Shown here: piece by piece, positions 22,857-29,915 of the stretch | Layout of the letters: each line of letters begins with the position of its first letter | How positions within the stretch are numbered: position 1 is the first letter of the stretch | Assembly (NCBI GenBank): GCA_039680225.1 | Contig: JBDKTK010000245.1 | Span: forward strand, 1-29,915 | Origin: JBDKTK01 sp039680225 | Lineage (GTDB): Bacteria; Desulfobacterota; Syntrophia; Syntrophales; UBA4778 | Direction: 5' to 3' | Length of the DNA: 29,915 nucleotides | The notes under the pieces: model-generated | The model's database searches: none | The model's input: only the letters and a program-made list of their open reading frames with translations | Told to the model about the DNA's origin: nothing | Position numbers and translations under genes: made by a program

Positions 22857-23858
22857 TTGAAAATAGGCGATTTAAACCTGGGATGCGGGATATTGCTCGC
22901 TCCTATGGCAGGTATAACCGATGCCGCATTCCGGCTCATGGCCAGGCGGACCGGATGCGATATGGCCGTCACGGAGATGGTAAGTGCTGAGGGTCTGGTC
23001 AGAAACGGAGCCAAGACCCGCAAGTTCATCGAGTTTCATCCCGAAGAGCGTCCGGTGGGTGTCCAGATATTCGGGGCAAATGCCGAGGCGATGGCCGAAG
23101 CCGCTTCCATCGTGAGGGACGGCGGCGCAGACCTCGTGGATATAAATATGGGCTGCCCGGCAAAAAAAGTGACCAGGAACGGGGCCGGTTCTGCGCTCAT
23201 GAAGGACCCCCGGAAGGCGGCCCGGGTTGTTGAGAAGGTCAGAAGGGCAATAGCGCTTCCCCTTACCGTTAAAATAAGGGCAGGTTGGAATGGGTCTCTG
23301 AATTTTATTGAAATAGGCAGGATAGCCGAGAGCGAAGGCGCGGATGCCGTAATTCTCCACCCCAGGACCGTGGAGCAGGTATTTACGGGAAAGGCGAATT
23401 GGGAGCTGATAGCCGAATTGAAGCGCTCGATAAAAATCCCGGTCATCGGAAACGGCGATGTGCATTCAGATGAAGATGCCTGCAGAATGTTGGCTGCCAC
23501 CGGATGTGACGGGGTGATGGTGGGCAGGGGCGCCCTGGGCAATCCGTGGCTTTTTCACTGCATAAGGGAGAAACTGACCGGCAATAATGAAGGCCGGTGC
23601 CCCGTTCCCTCGCCGGAAGAGAAAAAAAGGGTGGCAATAGAACATCTCAGGGCGGCCGTTCTTTTATACGGCCCCCAGGCGGGTATCAGGATTTTCTGGC
23701 CCCACCTGGCATGGTATGCCCGGGGGCTCAGGGGTGCATCCGCATTCCGCAACTCCATTGCAGGCATCCGGGACACTTACCAAATGGAAGAAATTATCCT
23801 GTCCTTTTTCAGCGTGAACGAAAATATCATTATAGAATCAGCCTCTTATCAAAGTTGA
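22857..23858 (+). CDS. dusB: tRNA-dihydrouridine synthase (DusB-like)
   Basis: This FMN enzyme reduces specific uridines in tRNA to dihydrouridine. The 333-residue TIM-barrel protein shows LLAPMAGITDAAFR near the start, EMVSAEGLVR, DINMGCPAKKV with the catalytic Cys100, HPRTVEQVFTGKANW and the FMN phosphate site VIGNGDVHS together with GVMVGRGALGNPWLF. The length and motifs fit the DusB/NifR3 group. The start is TTG at 22857, supported by CCGGAGG about 7 bases upstream and by alignment from the second residue (KIGDLNL). It faces away from glmM across a 108-base region with overlapping promoters. Confidence 0.93.
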   Translation: MKIGDLNLGCGILLAPMAGITDAAFRLMARRTGCDMAVTEMVSAEGLVRNGAKTRKFIEFHPEERPVGVQIFGANAEAMAEAASIVRDGGADLVDINMGCPAKKVTRNGAGSALMKDPRKAARVVEKVRRAIALPLTVKIRAGWNGSLNFIEIGRIAESEGADAVILHPRTVEQVFTGKANWELIAELKRSIKIPVIGNGDVHSDEDACRMLAATGCDGVMVGRGALGNPWLFHCIREKLTGNNEGRCPVPSPEEKKRVAIEHLRAAVLLYGPQAGIRIFWPHLAWYARGLRGASAFRNSIAGIRDTYQMEEIILSFFSVNENIIIESASYQS

Positions 23859-23883
23859 TCCGCGGGCAAAAGCTAAATAAGTC

Positions 23884-23911
23884 TTGACATTTAGAAGGGG
23901 ATTTGCATAAT
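23884..23911 (+). promoter_or_regulatory. Promoter for the zapB-zapA-6S transcript
   Basis: TTGACA (23884-23889), a 16-base spacer and CATAAT (23906-23911) lie about 50 bases before zapB. The match is 11 of 12. Confidence 0.7.
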
Positions 23912-23961
23912 TTGGACAACACTTTTGGTTACTTTTTAAATTTTTAGAAGGACTGTTCAGG

Positions 23962-24192
23962 ATGGAATTAGGAAAATTCGATAAGCTGGAAGAAAAGATC
24001 AAGAGTCTGATAGAGGACCACGCTGCTTTAAGGAAAAGGAATCAAGAGTTAGATGCTTTACTGAAAAGAAAAGATACTGAACTAGAGGGGGCTAATAGCG
24101 AATTAAGGAAATTGCATGAGGAGAGGGATGCAATACGTACGAAAGTGGACACGCTGCTCGATGAATTGAAAGACGTGGGTGTCTCACGATGA
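23962..24192 (+). CDS. zapB: ZapB-like short coiled-coil cell division protein
   Basis: A 76-residue protein is almost entirely a predicted coiled coil with heptad-like leucines (KLEEKIKSLIEDHAALRKR, then ELDALLKRKDTELEGANSEL). It resembles ZapB, which links ZapA at the Z-ring and is of similar size. Sequence alone cannot separate it from other short coiled coils, so the call leans on position: it lies 16 bases upstream of zapA. The ribosome-binding site AGAAGGA is 10 bases before the ATG, and a good promoter lies upstream. Confidence 0.75.
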   Translation: MELGKFDKLEEKIKSLIEDHAALRKRNQELDALLKRKDTELEGANSELRKLHEERDAIRTKVDTLLDELKDVGVSR

Positions 24193-24208
24193 ATCGAGGT
24201 AGTGCATA

Positions 24209-24514
24209 TTGAAAAAACGTTTTAACATAAAACTATTGGGGCAGGAATTTACTATATTGAGTGATTCGGGAGAAGAAGAAGTTGCACGCATTGTGGAGTA
24301 TATAAACAGGAAGGCCGAGGAAATCGCGAGGCCTCTTAACAATCCCACAACGCTTAATGTTGCAATTCTTGTCTCCCTGAATATCGCAGATGAGTTTTTC
24401 AGGTTGAAGGGAGAGAAGGAAAACATATATAATCAACTTGAAAACAAATCTGAGAAATTGATCGATTACATTGAAAATAGTTTTAGGGTTATCCCCTGCG
24501 ATGCGCGTGATTAA
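24209..24514 (+). CDS. zapA: Cell division protein ZapA
   Basis: ZapA binds and bundles FtsZ filaments at mid-cell. The 101-residue product fits the family: an N-terminal beta-hairpin part (RFNIKLLGQEFTILSDSGEE), the helix VARIVEYINRKAEEIA, then NVAILVSLNIADEFFRLKGE leading into a C-terminal coiled coil. The start is TTG at 24209 with GAGGT 9 bases upstream. The last 28 bases of the gene also encode the 5' strand of the closing stem of the 6S RNA that follows, so the coding end is under double constraint. Confidence 0.93.
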   Translation: MKKRFNIKLLGQEFTILSDSGEEEVARIVEYINRKAEEIARPLNNPTTLNVAILVSLNIADEFFRLKGEKENIYNQLENKSEKLIDYIENSFRVIPCDARD

Positions 24515-24666
24515 TTTTATTCTTTGAGCCAACACAAATAAACGGGGGGCCTTCACTTATTTGCGGTGTGCCGCCTTTACGGATGGCCTGAAGCAATAAC
24601 AAGGCGCCCACCTTTTGATAAGGTTCAAAAGGGTTATTTAACACGGCATATGCGGGGGACCTTTTT
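24487..24666 (+). ncRNA. ssrS: 6S RNA
   Basis: 6S RNA binds the sigma70 RNA polymerase holoenzyme by mimicking an open promoter. Its position after zapA is typical. The closing stem is extensive: 24487-24489 pairs with 24659-24661, 24493-24499 with 24652-24658 (one G-U), 24501-24504 with 24646-24649, and 24506-24509 with 24642-24645. TTTTT follows at 24662-24666. CCACCTTTTGATAAGGTTCA then AAAGGGTTA (24608-24636) matches the 3' region of E. coli 6S in layout, and TTTGAGCC (24523-24530) matches its 5' CCTGAGCC. AAATAA (24536-24541) can pair with TTATTT (24634-24639). The length of about 180 nt is as expected. The exact ends are inferred from pairing. Confidence 0.8.
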
Positions 24667-24689
24667 AATGCCCCCGTTGTTAAAACGTC

Positions 24690-24725
24690 AATCCCCTCCA
24701 AAGTTCATAAAATCCCCTCAAAAGT
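24690..24725. repeat. Two 15-bp direct repeats with a 21-bp period
   Basis: AATCCCCTCCAAAGT (24690-24704) and AATCCCCTCAAAAGT (24711-24725) differ at one base and start exactly 21 bp, or two helical turns, apart. They lie between 6S RNA and rny, so a regulator site for rny is possible. No convincing promoter overlaps them. Confidence 0.5.
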
Positions 24726-24780
24726 GCTGATTTTAAATGATCCGCTTACTGTCCAAAGTTATTCGAGGAGGTGGAAATTC

Positions 24781-26337
24781 TTGATAATTCAAATAATGAT
24801 CTCAGCGGCTGCATTGATCGCTGCGGTTTTTCTGGGATATTATCTTAACCTGTACATATCACGCCGGAAGATTCAATCTTCCGAGAACCTTTCGGCGAGG
24901 ATTCTGGATGAAGCCAGGAAAGAGGCCGAGAATATCAAAAAAGAGGCCATTCTGCAGGCCAAGGACTATTTACTGAAATCAAAAGCCGAATTCGAGAAGG
25001 AATCGAGGGAAAGAAAATCAGACCTCGAAAATCTCGAGAGGCGGATACGTTCCAAAGAGGAAAACCTGGACAAAAGGATGGACCTGCTGGTTCAGAAAGA
25101 ATCAAGCATAGAACACCGCGAAAAAGGCATTTCCGTCAAAGAGGCCCAGTACTATGAGAAACATGCCCGCCTGGATCAGATGATTGAGGAACAAAGGAAA
25201 AATCTCGAAAAGCTCGCGGCAATTTCCTCGGAGGAGGCCAAGAATCTCCTCATCCAATCCATGGAGGGAGAGGCGAAAAGAGACGCCGCCATGGTTTTGC
25301 GCAAAATCGAGGAGGAAACAAAGAGAAACGCCGAAAAACTGTCGCGGGAAGTGATTGCCTATGCCGTCCAGCGGTTTGCGGGAGATTTTGTTACGGAAAA
25401 CACCGTTTCCGTTGTGAGCCTCCCCAATGACGAGATGAAGGGCAGGATAATAGGCAGGGAGGGTCGGAACATCCGGGCAATAGAAGCGGCCACGGGGATT
25501 GACCTCATTATTGATGATACACCCGAAGCCGTTGTCCTTTCCAGTTTTGATCCGGTGCGCCGGGCGGTGGCCAAGATATCGCTGGAAAGATTGATCAGCG
25601 ACGGCCGGATCCATCCGGGCAGGATTGAAGACATAGTCAAAAAGGTTAAAACGGAGGTTGATACGGTCATTCGTGAGACAGGTGAAAGGGCCTCTTTCGA
25701 TGTCGGCGTCCACGATATCCACCCCGAAATCGTCAACCTTCTCGGGAAACTGAGATACCGCACCAGCTTTTCTCAAAATGTACTGCAGCATTCAATTGAA
25801 GTTGCCCACCTCACGGGCATTATGGCTTCCGAACTGGGCATGAACGTCCGGGAGGCGAAACGGGCGGGTCTGCTTCACGATATCGGAAAAGCCATCGACC
25901 ACAAGGTCGAGGGGCCGCATGCGGCAATCGGGGCCAATTACGCCAAGCGCTACGGCGAGACCGAGAAAATAATCCAGGCAATAGCGACCCACCATGACGA
26001 CGGGCGCACAAATACCCTTCTGGGGGTACTGGTCCAGGCTGCCGATACGCTGTCCGCAGCAAGGCCCGGCGCTCGCCGCGAAATGCTGGAGACTTATGTT
26101 AGAAGGCTGGAGGAGCTTGAAGGAATTGCCAATTCGTTCGACGGGGTCGATAAAAGCTACGCAATCCAGGCCGGCAGGGAAATCCGCATCCTGGTTGAAA
26201 ATGAAAAGATCTCAGACAATGAAGCCGTCGTGCTTTGCAGGGATATAATTAAAAAAATCGAATCCGACCTCACATACCCCGGACAGATAAAGGTGACCGT
26301 GATCCGCGAGACTCGGGTATCGGATTTCGCCAAATAA
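24781..26337 (+). CDS. rny: Ribonuclease Y
   Basis: RNase Y is a membrane-anchored endoribonuclease that starts mRNA decay. The 518-residue product has an N-terminal membrane span (about 2-22), a long charged coiled coil (about 35-185), a KH RNA-binding domain with GRIIGREGRNIRAIEAATG (221-239) and an HD hydrolase domain with His337 in HSIEVAHL and His366-Asp367 in LLHDIGKAIDH. The TTG start at 24781 has an excellent ribosome-binding site (GAGGAGG at about 8 bases). An ATG at 24724 would add 19 non-hydrophobic residues before the anchor and is unlikely. It starts the rny-ymdB-tyrS group, downstream of 6S RNA. Confidence 0.96.
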   Translation: MIIQIMISAAALIAAVFLGYYLNLYISRRKIQSSENLSARILDEARKEAENIKKEAILQAKDYLLKSKAEFEKESRERKSDLENLERRIRSKEENLDKRMDLLVQKESSIEHREKGISVKEAQYYEKHARLDQMIEEQRKNLEKLAAISSEEAKNLLIQSMEGEAKRDAAMVLRKIEEETKRNAEKLSREVIAYAVQRFAGDFVTENTVSVVSLPNDEMKGRIIGREGRNIRAIEAATGIDLIIDDTPEAVVLSSFDPVRRAVAKISLERLISDGRIHPGRIEDIVKKVKTEVDTVIRETGERASFDVGVHDIHPEIVNLLGKLRYRTSFSQNVLQHSIEVAHLTGIMASELGMNVREAKRAGLLHDIGKAIDHKVEGPHAAIGANYAKRYGETEKIIQAIATHHDDGRTNTLLGVLVQAADTLSAARPGARREMLETYVRRLEELEGIANSFDGVDKSYAIQAGREIRILVENEKISDNEAVVLCRDIIKKIESDLTYPGQIKVTVIRETRVSDFAK

Positions 26338-26359
26338 ATCCGCCGTCCAGAGGTCTTGC

Positions 26360-27154
26360 ATGAACATCTTGTTTATTGGCGATATTATGGGAAAGCCCGG
26401 CAGGCGCGCCGTCCGGGAGCTCCTGCCGGGATTGCTGGAATCGCGCGAAATAGACCTGGTGATCGCCAATTGCGAAAATGCGGCGGGCGGGTTCGGTGTC
26501 ACGCGCGACATAGTTGAAGAGCTCTTCAGCGACAATATCGACGTCCTTACGTCCGGGAACCATATCTGGGACAAAAAGGAAATCGAGAGCTTTATCGAGG
26601 ATTACCGGAACCTTATCCGTCCCGCCAATTACCCCAAAGGCGTCAGGGGCTTCGGAAGCACAATAACGGTTGGCAAGTCCGGCACCCTGGTCGGGGTCCT
26701 GAACCTGATGGGCCGCGTTTTCATGAGGGATATCGATTGCCCTTTCAGGGCCGCCCAGCGGGAGATTGCCCTGCTGAAAGAACGGACGAAAATTGTCATT
26801 GTGGACTTCCATGCCGAAGCCACATCCGAAAAGCAGGCATTGGGATGGTTCCTGGACGGGGAGGCCAGCGCCGTCCTGGGGACCCACACCCATGTTCAGA
26901 CAGCCGATGAAAGGGTCCTGTCCAAGGGCACCGGGTTTATTACAGATGCAGGGATGACAGGCCCCTTTGATTCGATAATAGGCAATGAAAAGAGCCGGGT
27001 CATTGAGAGGTTCCTGACCGGAGTCCCGAATAAATTTGAGGTGGCCCGGGGGGATGTCTTCCTTCAGGGAGTCCTGTTGAATATTGACCCGGTAACAGGA
27101 TTGTGCGCCGCAATAGAAAGAATAAATCTGAAACTGGACAGGAACCATTCATAA
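26360..27154 (+). CDS. ymdB: YmdB-family metallophosphoesterase (cyclic nucleotide phosphodiesterase)
   Basis: This 264-residue protein belongs to the TIGR00282/YmdB family, dinuclear metal phosphodiesterases acting on cyclic nucleotides. In Bacillus it affects biofilm and RNA turnover. Metal and catalytic residues are visible: Asp8 (FIGDIMGKPGR), Glu39-Asn40 (NCENAAGG), Asn67-His68 (SGNHIWD), His151 (DFHAEATSEK), His176 and His178 (GTHTHVQTAD). The ATG at 26360 has AGAGGT 7 bases upstream, 22 bases after rny. The rny-ymdB pairing is conserved in many bacteria and suggests shared work in RNA metabolism. The stop overlaps the tyrS start by one base (TAATG). Confidence 0.95.
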   Translation: MNILFIGDIMGKPGRRAVRELLPGLLESREIDLVIANCENAAGGFGVTRDIVEELFSDNIDVLTSGNHIWDKKEIESFIEDYRNLIRPANYPKGVRGFGSTITVGKSGTLVGVLNLMGRVFMRDIDCPFRAAQREIALLKERTKIVIVDFHAEATSEKQALGWFLDGEASAVLGTHTHVQTADERVLSKGTGFITDAGMTGPFDSIIGNEKSRVIERFLTGVPNKFEVARGDVFLQGVLLNIDPVTGLCAAIERINLKLDRNHS

Positions 27155-28440
27155 TGAGCATCTTTGATACATTTTTGGAGAGAGGTTTTATCGAGCAGGT
27201 AACCGATGAGGATCTGGTTCGAAAGTTGCTGAACGAGGAGAGAGTGACCTGTTATATCGGCTTCGATCCGACTGCGGCAAGCCTCCATATCGGCAGTCTC
27301 GTCCCGATTATGTCCCTTGCCCATATGCAGAAAGCCGGTCACAGGCCTATTGCCCTTGTCGGCGGGGGGACGGCCCTGATCGGGGACCCGAGCGGCAAGA
27401 CGGAGATGCGCAAGATCCTTACCCGCGAGCAGGTTGAGGAGAACGGCAGGGAAATAAAAAAACAGCTGTCCAGGTACATTGATTTTGAGGACGGCAAGGC
27501 CCTGGTGCTCAATAATGCAGACTGGCTTTGCGCCCTCAACTACATTGAATTCCTCAGGGACATAGGGCGCTATTTCAGCGTCAACAGGATGCTCGCGGCA
27601 GAAAGCTACCGCATGAGGCTGGAAACAGGCCTCAACTTTATCGAATTCAATTACATGCTCCTCCAGGCATACGATTTTCTTTACCTGGAACATAATCACG
27701 GCTGCGTCCTCCAGATGGGCGGCAATGACCAGTGGGGGAATATCGTTGCGGGTATCGACCTGATACGCAGAGTTGACGGCAAGCAGGGGTACGGCATCAC
27801 TTTCCCGCTGATTACGACCGCACTCGGCCACAAGATGGGCAAAACCGAAAAGGGCACGGTCTGGCTCGACCCAAACCTCACTTCGCCTTACGAGTATTAC
27901 CAGTACTGGGTTAATGTGGATGATGCGGATGTTCAGAGATTCCTGGCCCTTTTTACATATTTGCCGGTGGAAGAGATCCGCAGGGTTAAAGAACTTGCGG
28001 ATGCCCGTCTGAACATGGCAAAGGCAGTGCTGGCGTTTGAGGCTACAAAGATTACTCACGGCGAGCAGGCGGCAATAGCGGCATGGGAATCATCGCAGGC
28101 GGCATTCGGCGCAAAAGAGATCGACAGCACCATTCTGCCGTCGAGCTCCATCCCGAGGCATTCGGCCGCCCTGGATTACTCCGCGATGCCCAGGATAGTG
28201 AAATCCCGGCAGGAGATGGAGAACGGCATTGCCGCTTTCGAGCTTTTATATGAGGCCCAGCTGTGTTCTTCAAAAGCCGAGGCCAGGAGGCTGATAGCGC
28301 AGGGCGGCGCATATGTAAACAACGAGCAGATTAAATCCTTCGATGAAAAAATCGGCCTGAAACAGCTCGGAGCTGATGGAAGGATACTGCTCCGCAAGGG
28401 AAAGAAAAAGTACTCTGTCATAGAAATTAAATCGATATAA
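27154..28440 (+). CDS. tyrS: Tyrosyl-tRNA synthetase
   Basis: A class I aminoacyl-tRNA synthetase attaches tyrosine to tRNA-Tyr. The 428-residue product has the HIGH-type motif HIGS in FDPTAASLHIGSLVP, the KMSKS-type loop KMGKTEKGTVWL, tyrosine-site segments (GGGTALIGDPSGK, QMGGNDQWGN) and a C-terminal S4 RNA-binding domain from about residue 360 (SKAEARRLIAQGGAYVN). The start is the ATG in TAATG overlapping the ymdB stop, with ACAGGA about 10 bases upstream, so translation is probably coupled. An in-frame start 17 codons earlier lies inside ymdB. The gene is followed by the rRNA leader. Confidence 0.97.
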   Translation: MSIFDTFLERGFIEQVTDEDLVRKLLNEERVTCYIGFDPTAASLHIGSLVPIMSLAHMQKAGHRPIALVGGGTALIGDPSGKTEMRKILTREQVEENGREIKKQLSRYIDFEDGKALVLNNADWLCALNYIEFLRDIGRYFSVNRMLAAESYRMRLETGLNFIEFNYMLLQAYDFLYLEHNHGCVLQMGGNDQWGNIVAGIDLIRRVDGKQGYGITFPLITTALGHKMGKTEKGTVWLDPNLTSPYEYYQYWVNVDDADVQRFLALFTYLPVEEIRRVKELADARLNMAKAVLAFEATKITHGEQAAIAAWESSQAAFGAKEIDSTILPSSSIPRHSAALDYSAMPRIVKSRQEMENGIAAFELLYEAQLCSSKAEARRLIAQGGAYVNNEQIKSFDEKIGLKQLGADGRILLRKGKKKYSVIEIKSI

Positions 28441-28520
28441 GTACTTGAAGTAGCTTACGTTTTGATGCGAATACAGCTTCGCGCTTTCCGGCCGGAATAA
28501 AAATATATTCGATTTTGGCC

Positions 28521-28548
28521 TTGACTTATTTAGATTTTTGATTATAAT
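28521..28548 (+). promoter_or_regulatory. rRNA promoter P1
   Basis: TTGACT (28521-28526), a 16-base spacer and a perfect TATAAT (28543-28548) lie about 360 bases upstream of 16S, embedded in A/T-rich sequence. The match is 11 of 12. Confidence 0.75.
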
Positions 28549-28770
28549 CAAAACCGAATTTTGCTCTTTATTAATTATCTTTTTAGGCGCTCATCGCCTC
28601 TAAGTTAACCGAAGTACCTGGCTATTTAGTCCGGCTTCTGAAACTTCAAAATCCAATTGAATCCATTTGATTTTGATCCACAGCTAAACTGTGGAAGGGG
28701 AATCATTTTCTGATTTCCAGGGCGATCTGGGCTCTTAAACGCCGTATTTAAGAAATCCCGAAAATAGTTC

Positions 28771-28799
28771 TTGACAAGCATGGGGTTTTAAAATAAGTA
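28771..28799 (+). promoter_or_regulatory. rRNA promoter P2
   Basis: TTGACA (28771-28776), a 17-base spacer and TAAGTA (28794-28799) lie about 110 bases upstream of 16S. A tandem second promoter is common before rRNA operons. Confidence 0.6.
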
Positions 28800-28818
28800 T
28801 GGCGGCTCATTCCAACAA

Positions 28819-28830
28819 GCTCTTTGAAAA
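28819..28830 (+). promoter_or_regulatory. boxA-like antitermination motif
   Basis: GCTCTTTGAAAA resembles the boxA site of rRNA leaders (TGCTCTTTAACA), where the Nus factors load. It lies 80 bases before the 16S start, at the expected place between promoter and mature 16S. Confidence 0.6.
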
Positions 28831-28910
28831 TTGAATAGTGGGATAAAATTGATTTGTGGGTCCTATTTTTTTCTTTAAGCACAAAAGTAGTTAGTATCAA
28901 ACTTTCATAT

Positions 28911-29915
<1,005 letters not shown>

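Larger units (their letters stand above)
28441..28910 (+). other. rRNA operon leader region
   Basis: No coding sequence is seen in these 470 bases. It holds a weak hairpin after tyrS (GCGAA-TACAGC-TTCGC, about 28467-28482), the 12-base palindrome TTCCGGCCGGAA nearby, two promoters and a stable stem-loop TCCACAG-CTAAA-CTGTGGA (28677-28695) between them. A boxA-like antitermination site precedes the 16S gene. The A/T-rich composition contrasts with the flanking genes. Confidence 0.6.

Overview
The window looks like a chromosomal segment of a Gram-negative bacterium of moderately high GC, most likely from the former Deltaproteobacteria (Desulfobacterota grade). This is inferred from the partial 16S rRNA at the right end and from the gene order zapB-zapA-6S RNA-rny-ymdB-tyrS. 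I see no transposase, integrase, phage gene, CRISPR array or tRNA gene. Almost all of it is ordinary housekeeping coding sequence.

Left part (1-4320): uppP and a 39-residue membrane ORF read leftward. After a 410-base leader-like gap, two genes read rightward: an NRAMP-fold transporter with the residue changes of the magnesium-type branch (NRMT), and a soluble protein made of PRC-barrel, MgtE N-domain and CBS-pair modules. Together they look like a magnesium uptake channel with a detached MgtE-type sensor. A foldable intergenic repeat and a tiny membrane ORF follow.

Leftward block (4325-9305): a MaoC-type dehydratase, an 876-residue protein fusing a GH57 domain that has lost its usual catalytic motifs to a GT5 glycogen-synthase-like domain, a transglutaminase-like protein and hisC. 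Rightward from 9470 is a two-helix potassium channel with a TrkA/RCK regulatory domain. Its 3' end overlaps the end of a leftward purD-purH-purE-tsaC operon (10443-14507), which has a near-consensus promoter at 14582-14610.

Centre (14718-22748): recQ, two tandem CNNM/CorC-family membrane proteins, and a GlmU consisting only of the uridylyltransferase domain read rightward. A NarL-type response regulator and glmM read leftward towards them. GlmM and GlmU supply UDP-GlcNAc, and with UppP they serve cell-wall synthesis. The 435-base gap between glmU and the regulator ends in a very strong rightward terminator with no gene assigned to it.

Right part (22857-29915): dusB, then zapB-zapA (cell division), a 6S RNA whose closing stem begins inside the zapA coding end, rny, ymdB and tyrS. 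A 470-base rRNA leader with two promoters and a boxA-like motif precedes the first ~1005 nt of 16S rRNA, which is cut by the window edge. The most notable items are the NRMT plus MgtE-sensor pair, the GH57 pseudo-domain fused to GT5, the 6S RNA overlapping zapA, and the unassigned terminators that hint at small RNAs.
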